DNA of 64,000 nucleotides from Bacillus changyiensis (lineage in GTDB: Bacteria; Bacillota; Bacilli; Bacillales; Bacillaceae): contig NZ_JAQFWW010000003.1 of assembly GCF_027706145.1 (NCBI RefSeq), positions 182,327-246,326 of the forward strand, in the 5' to 3' direction. Of this stretch, positions 36,664-45,818 are shown piece by piece. Positions within the stretch are counted from its first letter, which is position 1. The number at the start of each line of letters is the position of its first letter. Below the pieces are notes generated by a model. That model was not told the origin of the DNA, ran no database searches, and saw only the letters and a list, made by a program, of their open reading frames with translations. The position numbers and the translations under genes are program-made.

Positions 36664-38709
36664 ATGTTTAGTAGGCGAATGGTTAAAATAATTAACTATT
36701 TATCTAAGTGTAAAGAAACGAGTTATAAAGATATAGCAAATGCCCTAGACATAAAAGAAAGACATGTTAGATATGATATTTATCGAATTAATGACGAGTT
36801 CATTTCACACAATTATCCTCCCATAGAAAAAAGATCAAAAGGAATTCTCATTTTCCCAGATCAAATTGATTTGTCGGTTTTTTCAGGAGTTGATGATTAC
36901 CTTTTTGTTCAAGAAGATAGAGTTTCTATCATTAGACTTACTTTGTTACTAAATAGTAGTTTGTTAAATCTGAACCAATTAGCGAATGAATTACAAGTTT
37001 CTCGCTCAACTATAAAAAACGATTTAAATGTAATAGAAGATGAGTTTGATTCTTATCATATTAAAATTACTTATTCACAAGGATTTAACCTGGAGGGTGA
37101 AATCGAAAACTTTCTATTGTTGCTTTATAGAGAGTTTAAAAGGTATTGCTGTTTATTCTTTGATGACACTGTTGTATACACATCATTTGAGTTGAAAATC
37201 AAAAATATTATTCGGCAATCTTTCAATCAAATCAATTTAGATCACATCATTCATATCGTAATAAGTGATTTATCAAGCAGAGAAAAAGTGTTATCAGATC
37301 ATTCGTTTGAATGGTATCTATCAAATATATTGATCACAATCTGGTCGACTATTTATCAAAAAGAGAATGTGATTCATTTTAGTGATTTCAAACTAGTTGA
37401 AAGTTTAGATTGTAAGGAACTGATCAGTAAGTTAGAAAAAGAATGCCAAATACAATTTTCTAACAAGCAAAAGGAGTTTATCTCACGTTTACTTAATTAC
37501 ACTAGTTACCATGTCAATGAAAGTGAAGAAGATGTGATGCAGGCTGAAGCGATCACTTTTCAACTGATTGATGAGATGAGCGAAAAGATGGATCTTGATT
37601 TCAAATCAGATGAAATTCTCGTCAGAGGTTTAACAAATCATATTGCGCCTTTAATCAGAAGAATAGGAAATCATCTTGATATTCATGAAAATATTATGCC
37701 GATGCTATCGTCAAGTGATATTGAAATTTATGAAATCGTCAGTCAGGTGATTTCAAATGTTGACATTCTGAAAAAATTGAGAAATCAGTCAGAAATCACT
37801 TATTTAACGATACATTTTATCGCTAGCATTAGACGGATAAGAGAGGAAGCACCAAAACGAGTTCTGTTAGTATGTGGTTTTGGTTATGGGACAACAACAA
37901 TGTTGAAAGAGTCCCTCATAAACGAATTCCAATTACAGGTTACTGAAGTATTGCCTTTATATCGGTTGTCAAATTATCAACAATGGGATCATGTCGATTT
38001 GGTGATCACAACAACTGAACTTGATAAAATGCCGATTAAAAAACCAATTGTAGTCGTTACGCCTATCCTTACAGATCAGGATATCAGGAACATTATTGAG
38101 GCAGGCATACCTAGAAAAAAAGTATTGACTCATTATTTTTCAATTAATAGAAACTTAGAGTTTTTAAATGATCAGAATCGTTTACAAGTGTTGCAAGTCA
38201 TTAGAAATCAGTTTGGTTATCCTTTGACAAATAAAAAAAGTAGAATTGAAAATTTCTCAGACATGTTATCTGAGGAAAGAATCTCTATTATTGAAGGATG
38301 CGATTCATGGGTTCAAACGGTTAGGCTTTGTACGGATTTGTTAGCCGAATATGGTTATGTTGATGAAGAATACGGTGAAGAAATCATTGCAAGTATTAAC
38401 AAGTTAGGCTACTACTCTATCTCAGATGATCATTTTGCTTTGTTACATGGAAAGCCAGGCGCATATGTAAAAAGAAGTGGGATGAGCCTCATTCTTAGTA
38501 AGAAACCGATAAGATTTGGAGAAAAACAGGTAAATATTATGATTTGTTTAGCTAGTAAAGATAACTCTGAACACATTCCCGCTTTAATTTCATTAGTACG
38601 AATGGTTAAAGAATATGACTTGATGACACATATTAAAACAGCAAAGTCTTCTCATGAAATAATGGAAATCATAAAACATAAAGAGAAAGAGAGTTTGAAA
38701 AATGGCTGA
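36664..38709 (+). CDS. PRD-containing transcriptional activator (BglG/MtlR type)
   Basis: Regulator of about 681 residues controlled by PTS phosphorylation. Domains: HTH (SYKDIANALDIKERHVRYDI, then LANELQVSRSTIKNDL), two PRDs (about 165-390), an EIIB-like domain with Cys in VLLVCGFGYGTTT (about residue 404), and a C-terminal EIIA-like domain (HFALLHGKPGAYVK). Expected to activate the adjacent EIIA-EIIC-EIIB genes when its sugar is present. ATG at 36664 sits 7 bases after AGGAGGTGAT; a GTG at 36652 lies inside that site. Overlaps the EIIA gene by 8 bases. Confidence 0.87.
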   Translation: MFSRRMVKIINYLSKCKETSYKDIANALDIKERHVRYDIYRINDEFISHNYPPIEKRSKGILIFPDQIDLSVFSGVDDYLFVQEDRVSIIRLTLLLNSSLLNLNQLANELQVSRSTIKNDLNVIEDEFDSYHIKITYSQGFNLEGEIENFLLLLYREFKRYCCLFFDDTVVYTSFELKIKNIIRQSFNQINLDHIIHIVISDLSSREKVLSDHSFEWYLSNILITIWSTIYQKENVIHFSDFKLVESLDCKELISKLEKECQIQFSNKQKEFISRLLNYTSYHVNESEEDVMQAEAITFQLIDEMSEKMDLDFKSDEILVRGLTNHIAPLIRRIGNHLDIHENIMPMLSSSDIEIYEIVSQVISNVDILKKLRNQSEITYLTIHFIASIRRIREEAPKRVLLVCGFGYGTTTMLKESLINEFQLQVTEVLPLYRLSNYQQWDHVDLVITTTELDKMPIKKPIVVVTPILTDQDIRNIIEAGIPRKKVLTHYFSINRNLEFLNDQNRLQVLQVIRNQFGYPLTNKKSRIENFSDMLSEERISIIEGCDSWVQTVRLCTDLLAEYGYVDEEYGEEIIASINKLGYYSISDDHFALLHGKPGAYVKRSGMSLILSKKPIRFGEKQVNIMICLASKDNSEHIPALISLVRMVKEYDLMTHIKTAKSSHEIMEIIKHKEKESLKNG

Positions 38710-39157
38710 AATTCTTAGTAAACAATGCATCGTCCTAAATATTAATGGCAGTGACAAAAATGAGGTAATCAAGAAATTGGTTGATCAATTAAGTGAAGCA
38801 GGCAGTATTAAAGACAGAGCTGCATTTCTTAAAGATGTCTATGATAGAGAAATGATCCACCCGACTTATATTGGTTATCATATCGGAATGCCCCATGGAA
38901 GAACAGAAAATGTAATAAGAACAGCTATTTGTTATGGAAGATTGTCACAACCGATACACTGGGGCCATGATCATGACGAAAAAGTAAATACTGTCGTTTT
39001 AATTGCTGCTCCAAAAGAAGATAACGATGGACATTTAAAAATCATCTCTCAATTAGCTAGAAATTTAATGCATGAAGATTTTAGAAATACATTACTGGAA
39101 TCAAATGAAGATGAAGTATATACAACGATAAATTCAGTTATTGCATTAGATGCATAA
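38702..39157 (+). CDS. PTS EIIA component, fructose/mannitol family
   Basis: 151-residue phosphocarrier that takes phosphate from HPr. Active-site His65 in GYHIGMPHGR, and the family's HLKIISQLARNL later. Overlaps the activator gene by 8 bases. With the separate EIIC and EIIB genes it completes one transporter; the sugar is not identifiable. Confidence 0.88.
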   Translation: MAEILSKQCIVLNINGSDKNEVIKKLVDQLSEAGSIKDRAAFLKDVYDREMIHPTYIGYHIGMPHGRTENVIRTAICYGRLSQPIHWGHDHDEKVNTVVLIAAPKEDNDGHLKIISQLARNLMHEDFRNTLLESNEDEVYTTINSVIALDA

Positions 39158-39215
39158 TAGTTTCACTCTTTGTATGTCTCCAAGAAGAATATGACGAGTA
39201 AAAGGAGAGTAGAAG

Positions 39216-40271
39216 ATGAAAAAACAATTAAGTCAAGTAAAAAAGCATCTGTTAACTGGAACATCTCATATGATTCCATTTATTGTTGCTGGAGGTATTT
39301 TATTCTCAATTTCTGTCATGTTAAATAGTACACCTTCCACACCAACAGATGGATGGTTAGCAGGTCTTGCACAAATTGGATTAGGTGGTTTGACACTTTT
39401 TATTCCGATTTTAGGTGGATATATAGCTTATTCAATTGCTGATAAACCTGGCTTGGCTCCGGGGGTAATTGGTGCATATCTCGCCAGTCAAGTAGGTGCT
39501 GGGTTTTTAGGTGGGATTTTGGCCGGTTTTTTGGCGGGGATTATTGTATTTCAATTAAAGAAAATAAAATTACCAATTGCATTGAAATCATTAGGTTCTA
39601 TTTTTCTTTATCCATTAGTCGGAACATTTTTAACTGGGGCCATTATTGTCTGGGTAATAGGTTCTCCAATTGAATCTGTGATGAAAGGCTTAACCAATTG
39701 GTTAAATAATATGGGGGAAACAGGGAAATTACCTTTAGGTGCTATATTAGGTGGAATGACAGCTTTTGATATGGGAGGACCGATCAATAAAGTAGCTACT
39801 TTATTTGCACAAACTCAAGTAGACAAAGTTCCATGGCTTATGGGTGGTGTTGGGGTAGCGATCTGTGTTCCACCAATTGGTATGGGGATTGCTACATTCT
39901 TGAGTCCTAAAAAATATAATACTGAGGAAAAAGAAGCTGGTAAAGCAGCTATTCTTATGGGATGTGTAGGGATTACAGAAGGCGCTATTCCGTTTGCAGC
40001 AAATGATCCGTTGCGAGTCATTCCGTCAATTGTTTTAGGCGGTATTGTAGGCAATATTGTTCCTTTTTTAATGGGGGTCGTGAATCATGCTCCTTGGGGA
40101 GGAATTATTGTATTACCAGTTGTTGAAGGAAAGTTTGGCTATATTTTAGGCATCATTGCAGGAGCTTTAACAACAGCTCTAGTTGTCAATCTCCTTAAGA
40201 AGAAAAACCATGATGAAGTGATAAAAGATGATGATCATGAAGACTTTGAACTGGATCTAGTAAACATTTAG
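39216..40271 (+). CDS. PTS EIIC component, fructose family
   Basis: Membrane permease of 351 residues with about nine helices. Family motifs: SHMIPFIVAGGILFS, FDMGGPINKVA and GITEGAIPFAANDPLRVIPS. The tail is acidic and His-rich. AAAGGAGAG precedes the ATG. It carries the sugar in while EIIB phosphorylates it. Confidence 0.9.
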   Translation: MKKQLSQVKKHLLTGTSHMIPFIVAGGILFSISVMLNSTPSTPTDGWLAGLAQIGLGGLTLFIPILGGYIAYSIADKPGLAPGVIGAYLASQVGAGFLGGILAGFLAGIIVFQLKKIKLPIALKSLGSIFLYPLVGTFLTGAIIVWVIGSPIESVMKGLTNWLNNMGETGKLPLGAILGGMTAFDMGGPINKVATLFAQTQVDKVPWLMGGVGVAICVPPIGMGIATFLSPKKYNTEEKEAGKAAILMGCVGITEGAIPFAANDPLRVIPSIVLGGIVGNIVPFLMGVVNHAPWGGIIVLPVVEGKFGYILGIIAGALTTALVVNLLKKKNHDEVIKDDDHEDFELDLVNI

Positions 40272-40286
40272 AAGGAGGAAATAGCA

Positions 40287-40595
40287 ATGAAAATTGTTGG
40301 AGTTACAGCATGTCCATCAGGTGTGGCACACACTTATATGGCTGCAGAGGCTTTGAAACTAGCTGGAGAAAAATATGATGTTAAGGTTTTAATTGAAACA
40401 CAAGGAGGCTCTGGTACAGAGAATCCATTAGATCCAAAAGATATTGCAGAGGCTGATTGTGTCATCATTAGTAATGATATCGATATTAAAGGTATCGAAA
40501 GGTTTAAAGGAAAGCCGTGTTTGAAAAAAGGTGTGTCAGTTTTAATCAAACAATCCGATCAAATTATAAAAGCATTGAAGGATAAATTTGAATAG
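40287..40595 (+). CDS. PTS EIIB component, fructose family
   Basis: 102-residue phosphotransfer protein. Active-site Cys9 in VGVTACPSGVAHTYMAAEAL, then VETQGGSG-like IETQGGSGTEN. GAAGGAGGAA upstream. Last gene of the PTS operon and followed by a terminator; no sugar-phosphate kinase, hydrolase or aldolase gene is attached. Confidence 0.9.
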   Translation: MKIVGVTACPSGVAHTYMAAEALKLAGEKYDVKVLIETQGGSGTENPLDPKDIAEADCVIISNDIDIKGIERFKGKPCLKKGVSVLIKQSDQIIKALKDKFE

Positions 40596-40606
40596 GTTCA
40601 TTTTTG

Positions 40607-40653
40607 GGAGCAAAGTAACGATCTTTACTGAGATTGTTACTTTGCTCCTATTT
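40607..40653 (+). terminator. intrinsic terminator of PTS operon
   Basis: GGAGCAAAGTAAC (from 40607) pairs with GTTACTTTGCTCC (to 40648), with inner ATCT/AGAT pairs, then TATTTTA. A long, strong stem. Confidence 0.87.
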
Positions 40654-40750
40654 TATATGAAATCATGTTTATCAAATGCCGCTATCAGCTTTAGTCTCCA
40701 CTTCTCATCCCCATTTTCTTTCAGTTTTTTTATTTATTGATTTTCGCTAG

Positions 40751-40781
40751 TTGACTTTACCCTTAGGGTAAAGTGTATAAC
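40751..40781 (+). promoter_or_regulatory. MerR-type promoter: 19-bp spacer with 19-bp palindrome
   Basis: -35 TTGACT (40751-40756), -10 TATAAC (40776-40781), spacer exactly 19 bases. The palindrome CTTTACCCTTAGGGTAAAG (40755-40773) fills the spacer. Overlong spacers twisted into shape by the regulator are the hallmark of MerR-activated promoters, so the regulator just downstream probably controls itself and the serine hydrolase gene. Confidence 0.85.
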
Positions 40782-40813
40782 AGAATTGAGCCCATACAAA
40801 TGGAGGTGACATC

Positions 40814-41629
40814 TTGCTATCAATTGGAGAATTCTCAAAGATCTGTGGAGTATCTGCAAAAACACTTCGCTATTATGATGAAATTGGCTTAATCAAGCCT
40901 GATGAGGTGAACAAGGAGAACGGTTATCGGTATTATTCTATCAAGCAATTAAAAAAGTTGCTCTTGATCAACCGTTTAAAAACGTACAATTTTTCTCTGG
41001 AGGACATTAACATTTTTCTAGAGTGGGAAGAGGAACAATTAGAAGATAAGCTTTGTTTTGCTCTTCATCGTAAGAAAAGGGAAATGAAAGACAAGATAAA
41101 TGCTCTTGAACATACCTTAAAACAAATCAGTAACGATCTTCTTCATTTAGAAAAGGGCATTCCGATTATGTCATATTTGGACAATATAGATATACAGCTT
41201 GTTGAAGCTCAACCAATGAATGTTTTATCTATACGTCAAATGATTGACTATACTGAAGGATATAGAACATATTTTAATAGGTTATATGAACTAATTGCGA
41301 CTGAAAAGTTGACTTTGCTTGGTAAGCCGATGACGATTTATCACAGCCCTGAATATAACCCTGCCGGTAATGATACTGAGTTTGCCATCCCGATAGAGGA
41401 GGCTGTAAAAGGAACGAGAGTGTTGCCTAGAAGCCTTTGTGCAAAGTCTATTTTAAAGGGGGCATATTCAGAATTGACATCGGTATATGCTAGGTTGAGG
41501 GAATGGATCGAAAATGAACAATATGAATTGGTGAACTCACCATATGAAATTTATATAACCAATCCTCATCAAGCCACTGTTCCTGAAGATCTTGTAACCG
41601 AGGTGTATTTTCCTGTAAAGAAAAAATAG
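40814..41629 (+). CDS. MerR family regulator with GyrI-like effector domain (BmrR/BltR-like)
   Basis: 271 residues. N-terminal MerR DNA-binding domain (IGEFSKICGVSAKTLRYYDEIGLIKP), coiled-coil linker (about 80-115) and C-terminal GyrI-like/BmrR-type ligand domain (EAQPMNVLSIRQM, FAIPIEEAV, YEIYITNP). Likely activated by a small amphipathic compound. TTG start behind GGAGGTGAC. The serine hydrolase gene follows after 23 bases. Confidence 0.88.
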   Translation: MLSIGEFSKICGVSAKTLRYYDEIGLIKPDEVNKENGYRYYSIKQLKKLLLINRLKTYNFSLEDINIFLEWEEEQLEDKLCFALHRKKREMKDKINALEHTLKQISNDLLHLEKGIPIMSYLDNIDIQLVEAQPMNVLSIRQMIDYTEGYRTYFNRLYELIATEKLTLLGKPMTIYHSPEYNPAGNDTEFAIPIEEAVKGTRVLPRSLCAKSILKGAYSELTSVYARLREWIENEQYELVNSPYEIYITNPHQATVPEDLVTEVYFPVKKK

Positions 41630-41652
41630 TAGAAAGCAAGAGGTAACGATAT

Positions 41653-42675
41653 ATGCAAAGAAACTATTGGCCAACAACTGAATGGCAAACCTTAGACCCA
41701 CAAGCGTTAAAGATGGATTCTGACAAACTTTCAGAACTTGGACCGATGATAAGTTCTGAATATAGCAATATAAACGGGATTGTTATTGTGAAAAATGGAT
41801 ATATTGCTTATGAAAGCTATCATAATGGTTATGGTCCAGATCATACGTACCATGTAGCATCTGTAACTAAAAGTATTATGTCAGCACTGATTGGTATTGC
41901 TATTGATAAAAAATATATTGATGATGTAGATCAGAAAGTACTCGACTTTTTTCCTGAATATATTTCTGCTTTCCATGATCAGCAGAAACAAAACATTACC
42001 ATCCGTCATCTTCTTACCATGACCGCTCCATATCCGTTTGAGGATTGGCATGAACCGCTAGAAAAGATGTGTACACAACCTGATTGGATTAAGTATATCC
42101 TTGATATGTTAGGGCAAAAAGGCAGGATTGGTACTTTTAAATATTCCACCGCAGGGGCACATCTGCTTTCTGCCATCATTACGCGTTGTACAGGGAAAAG
42201 TGCCCGTGAGTTTGCCAATCAGCATTTATTTAAACCGATCGGTATGAAAGAAATCCCTGATTATAAAATGAAATCTTTTGGATTTGATGATTTATTCGGA
42301 AAAAATGTGAAAGGGTGGGTTGAAGATCCAAACGGCTATTCCACTGGGGGCTGGGGGTTATCGTTAAGTCCCCGTGATATGGCACGTTTTGGTTTTCTAT
42401 ATCTAAACGATGGCTTTTGGGACAACAAGCAGATCATTCCTAAAAAATGGACCGTCGAATCAACAGCAATGAATTCTAATCAATACGGTTATTTATGGTG
42501 GTTACGCAAAGAGGACGGAGTTTTTGCTTACTTAGCAATGGGTGATGGCGGTCATGTCATTTGCTGTATTCCAGAAAAAGACCTCGTTATAGCAATAGCA
42601 TCTGAATTTACTATGAATCCTCGTGATAGGTGGACATTAATTAAGGAACGAATCATTCCGGCTGTAATTGACTAA
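41653..42675 (+). CDS. serine hydrolase, beta-lactamase class C/esterase family
   Basis: 340-residue cytoplasmic-looking protein (no signal peptide). Catalytic SVTK at residues 70-73 (Ser-x-x-Lys) and a Tyr in FKYSTAGAHLL for the second motif; later GDGGHVI in place of KTG-type motif 3. Members include esterases, D-aminopeptidases and 6-aminohexanoate-dimer hydrolases; true beta-lactamase activity is not implied. Co-expressed with the MerR regulator, whose ligand may be its substrate. Confidence 0.82.
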   Translation: MQRNYWPTTEWQTLDPQALKMDSDKLSELGPMISSEYSNINGIVIVKNGYIAYESYHNGYGPDHTYHVASVTKSIMSALIGIAIDKKYIDDVDQKVLDFFPEYISAFHDQQKQNITIRHLLTMTAPYPFEDWHEPLEKMCTQPDWIKYILDMLGQKGRIGTFKYSTAGAHLLSAIITRCTGKSAREFANQHLFKPIGMKEIPDYKMKSFGFDDLFGKNVKGWVEDPNGYSTGGWGLSLSPRDMARFGFLYLNDGFWDNKQIIPKKWTVESTAMNSNQYGYLWWLRKEDGVFAYLAMGDGGHVICCIPEKDLVIAIASEFTMNPRDRWTLIKERIIPAVID

Positions 42676-43099
42676 CAAGAAATAGAAAACAAGCGGTTAT
42701 ATTCGTCAATAAACACTTGAGGATATGTGTGTGGGAGGAGTCACTTGGTCTGTTCCCCCTTATCATTTTATATTTGCCCTATTGACAGTACACTAGTTTT
42801 GTTACAAGGTAATCATATATCTAGGTGCAATTGGTTAACGAATACATTGACAGCTTAACAGGTCCAAAAAAAGAGTGAGTCGAACAGTTTGTAGGGTTTT
42901 TTAGAGAAATATTTCCTAATCTTGAGAATACCACTGATCAAAGATTTAATCCCTTTAGCATTTATGGGAAAAAGCTGTGCTAGGATCAAATACAGTCATC
43001 AATATGCTATAGAAAAATTAAAGGATGTTTGCAAGAAGATTGTTAATGATCATAACAGAAAGCGATCCTAGTCATTACTGATATGACAGGTTTAAAAAA
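42676..43099. other. 424-base gap with decayed coding sequence
   Basis: No intact gene. A plus-strand stretch around 42875-42980 (EQFVGFFREIFPNLENTTDQRF, then a stop at about 42980) and a short AT-rich continuation look like worn coding DNA. Family not recognised. Confidence 0.4.
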
Positions 43100-43276
43100 G
43101 TGGTCATCAATACCTTCAAAACGCAACAGATGCTGTTGAGTAACGTATTTTGTTCAACATGCGGTGTGACGACAATGGTCAATTACAGTGTTCAAAATGA
43201 TCGACTTGGCTTGGTTTTAAAAGGAAAATGTTCAACATGCGGCGGTAATGTAGCGAGATTCATTGAGAATGAATGA
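43100..43276 (+). CDS. small zinc-ribbon protein
   Basis: Open frame coding about 58 residues from GTG (or 48 from ATG at 43130). It has two CxxC knuckles, CSTCG and CSTCGG, about 28 residues apart, the pattern of a zinc ribbon. Ends in FIENE. Neither start has a good ribosome site, so it could be a fragment. It lies 40 bases before the DUF6884 gene. Confidence 0.5.
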   Translation: MVINTFKTQQMLLSNVFCSTCGVTTMVNYSVQNDRLGLVLKGKCSTCGGNVARFIENE

Positions 43277-43316
43277 ATTGATCGGGCGTATGAATGAGCA
43301 AATTTAAGGAGGTCCC

Positions 43317-43781
43317 ATGAAAAAACTTTGCATCATCCCTTGTGGTGCCAAAAAAATTTGGGATGTTGACCCAATGCGAGGTGCTTCAGCTGCCATAGAT
43401 GTTTATCTTAGTCCATTTCACCAAGCATGCCGGACATATGCACAAACTTTTTTTAACGATTGGGTGATTCTATCAGCAAAACACGGCTTTTTGAAGGAGC
43501 AAGATATTGTACCAGAAAATTACGATGTCACCTTTGGGATGCGCCATCCTGAGATCATGCCTTTGGATAAGCTAGAAGCACAAGCTAAACAGAAACAGTT
43601 ACTGAAATATGATAAAATTGTGATGCTTGGTGGAAAAAAATACCGTCCTGTTATGAAAAGTGTGTTTGGTGATGAACAGATGGTCGTTTATCCGTTAGCA
43701 GGATATCGCGGAATCGGTTATATGCTACAGGCGCTTAACCGAGCTGTGGCTGAAGGACGAGAGATTGAAGAAGCTGTATGA
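43317..43781 (+). CDS. DUF6884-like protein
   Basis: 154 residues opening KKLCIIPCGAKKIWD, with SAKHGFLKEQDIVPENYDVT and MLGGKKYRPVM, the pattern of DUF6884 proteins. These are of unknown function, often found in accessory or phage-like DNA. AAGGAGG precedes the ATG. The IS element starts 56 bases after the stop, next to what looks like half of its terminator. Confidence 0.65.
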   Translation: MKKLCIIPCGAKKIWDVDPMRGASAAIDVYLSPFHQACRTYAQTFFNDWVILSAKHGFLKEQDIVPENYDVTFGMRHPEIMPLDKLEAQAKQKQLLKYDKIVMLGGKKYRPVMKSVFGDEQMVVYPLAGYRGIGYMLQALNRAVAEGREIEEAV

Positions 43782-43889
43782 AAAGAGCAAAATATTGATA
43801 ATTAGCGTAGTTAAATGTGAAAAGGGCATCCAAAAATGAACTGCACCCCAAATTTTAGACACAGTCTAAAATTTGGAGGTGCTTTTCTT

Positions 43890-44399
43890 TTGGTTAAATA
43901 TTCATCTGAATTTAAAATTCAAGCTGTAAAAGCATATTTAAATGGAATAGAAGGAGGAAATATAATGGCAGAAAGGCTCGGCCTTAGTCGTGGTCTATTC
44001 TGGAATTGGGTTAATCAATACAAGAATCATGGTGAGGAAGCTTTTAATAATGGGTACACAAATCACTCTTTAGAGTATAAACTAGACGTACTTCATTATA
44101 TGCAAGATAATGGGACGTCAATAAATGAGACTGCTGCTATTTTCAATATACCTTCTCCCTCTACGATACTCCAATGGAGCCGTTCCTTTGAAGCAGAAGG
44201 GGTTGACGCCCTAAAACCAAAGAAAAAGGGGCGTCCATCTATGAAAAAAGAACCTAAAAAGAATCAACCATCAGAAGGATCAGAAGAAGCGTTACGAGCT
44301 GAAATTGAGCGTTTACGCATGGAGAATTCTTATTTAAAAAAGTTGAAGGCCTTAATTCAAGAAAAGGAAAAATTACAGAACAAGACAAAGCGCAAGTAA
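43890..44399 (+). CDS. IS150-type transposase OrfA
   Basis: 169-residue DNA-binding subunit: two helix-turn-helix units (GGNIMAERLGLSRGLFWNW and SINETAAIFNIPSPSTILQW), a basic linker (KPKKKGRPSMKK) and a leucine-zipper-like end (LRAEIERLRMENSYLKKL). TTG start behind GGAGGT. The end of the frame has an A-rich run where -1 frameshifting would join OrfB. Confidence 0.87.
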   Translation: MVKYSSEFKIQAVKAYLNGIEGGNIMAERLGLSRGLFWNWVNQYKNHGEEAFNNGYTNHSLEYKLDVLHYMQDNGTSINETAAIFNIPSPSTILQWSRSFEAEGVDALKPKKKGRPSMKKEPKKNQPSEGSEEALRAEIERLRMENSYLKKLKALIQEKEKLQNKTKRK

Positions 44400-45235
44400 T
44401 ATATGAATTAAGGCATGAATTTAAAGTCATCGATCTAGTGAAGGTGGCTGGTATTGCACGCAGTACCTATTATTACTGGATAAAACAACTAAATCGTCCA
44501 GATAAGTATGCGGAAGAAAAAGAATTGATTAAGCAAATTTTTGAGGAACATCAAGGACGATATGGATATCGTCGCATCACAATGGAATTACATAATCGAG
44601 GAGTAAAGATAAATCATAAAACAGTTCAGCGCTTGATGAAGAATATGGGGTTAAAAAGTTTGGTGCGTATGAAAAAGTATCGCTCCTATCGAGGGCAAGT
44701 AGGCAAAGTTGCGCCTAATATTTTAGAACGTGACTTTACTGCTTCTAAACCAAATGAGAAATGGGTAACGGATGTGACCGAGTTTCATTTACTTGGAGAG
44801 AAACTATATTTATCCCCAATTCTTGATTTATATAACGAGAAATTATAGCCTACAACATAGAAAAGCGTCCTGTTTATCCACTTGTTTCTAAAATGTTGGA
44901 CAAAGCTTTTAAGCGCTTAAACGAAGGGGACACCCTCCTCCTCCATTCTGATCAAGGCTGGCACTATCAGATGAAGCAGTATCAATTTGCATTAAAAGAA
45001 CATGGAATTATTCAAAGTATGTCCCGTAAGGGGAACTGCTTGGATAACGCAGTCATGGAGAATTTCTTTGGCTTATTAAAGTCTGAATTACTTTATTTAA
45101 AAGAATTTGAAAGTATGGAGCATTTTAAACAAGAATTAAAGAATTATTATTTATTACTATAATCACAAGCGAATCAAGGCAAAATTAAAAGGCATGAGCC
45201 CGGTTCAGTACCGTACTCATGCCCAAGCAGCCTAA
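44372..45235 (+). pseudogene. IS150-type transposase OrfB (two frameshifts)
   Basis: DDE integrase-type transposase read in three pieces. Piece 1 has GRYGYRRITMELH and EKWVTDVTEFHL (first Asp), and stops after LYNEKL at 44848, where the usual LYNEEIIAYN shows one base is missing near 44843. Piece 2 has [11 protein letters not shown] (second Asp) and [18 protein letters not shown] (Glu), and goes out of frame near 45155. Piece 3 is the usual NHKRIKAKLKGMSPVQYR tail. Not functional. Confidence 0.87.
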
Positions 45236-45401
45236 TAAAAAAATGTGTCTAACTTTATGGGGTCACTTCAAAATCGACTTTTGGACAGGCTCTTTTTTTT
45301 TGAGAAATTTAGTGTAACAAATCCATAGTTTGTGGTCCTAATAGGTGAATAAAAAATCTTAGCATACTCATCCAATGTCAAATCGGGTGAGGGAGGACAT
45401 G

Positions 45402-45818
45402 ATGAAACTTGAGGAAGTTTATAAAGATATACAGCCTGATATCTATACATTTTTTTACGTGAAAACCTTGAATTTTATCAGGCGACCAAAAGCTTTAACA
45501 CGTTTTCAGGCAAAGCGACAGTGAAAATATGGCTGTTTTCAATGGCTAAAACATTCTGAAAAAGCATTATTGGTCTAAACGATATAAAACAAATTTGTTG
45601 ACGCTTATTCTGGAAATAAATGCAGAAGGCTTGTCACCTGAAGGACAGCTTTTAAAGATTGAAGAACAAAAGCAGCTACTTAGTGAAATGAATGGCCTTG
45701 AGCTTTCAAAAGAAATTGTAACACTTCGCATTTATGGCGAATGATCATTCAATGAAATTGGTGTTCTCATTGGCAAGACAGACTCGTATCACACTATATA
45801 AACAGATGGAGGGATATT
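45402..45818 (+). pseudogene. ECF sigma factor, decayed
   Basis: Remains of an extracytoplasmic-function sigma-70 factor. It starts MKLEEVYKDIQPDIYTFF behind GGGAGGA, loses the region-2 core by deletion, then continues out of frame with FYQATKSFNTFSGKATVKIW, KHYWSKRYKTNL and region 4 (SKEIVTLRIYGE, in-frame stop, SFNEIGVLIGKTD). Several frameshifts and stops. Followed directly by its decayed anti-sigma gene. Confidence 0.8.

Larger units (their letters stand above)
43837..45270 (+). mobile_element. IS3-family (IS150-type) insertion sequence, disrupted
   Basis: About 1434 bases. Left end TGAACTGCACCCCAAATTTT, right end (read inward) TGAAGTGACCCCATAAAGTT; both then reach TTAGACA, a matching imperfect terminal repeat pair. 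Flanks are AAA on both sides (possible 3-bp target duplication, but low complexity). Encodes OrfA intact and OrfB with two frameshifts, so it probably cannot move by itself. Confidence 0.88.

Noticed and set aside
40334..40549. Minus-strand frame inside the EIIB gene
   Set aside because: Shadow frame opposite a gene with a clear active-site motif.
41653..42675. True class C beta-lactamase
   Set aside because: The Ser-x-x-Lys motif is present but there is no signal peptide and no canonical KTG motif; the broad serine hydrolase family fits better.
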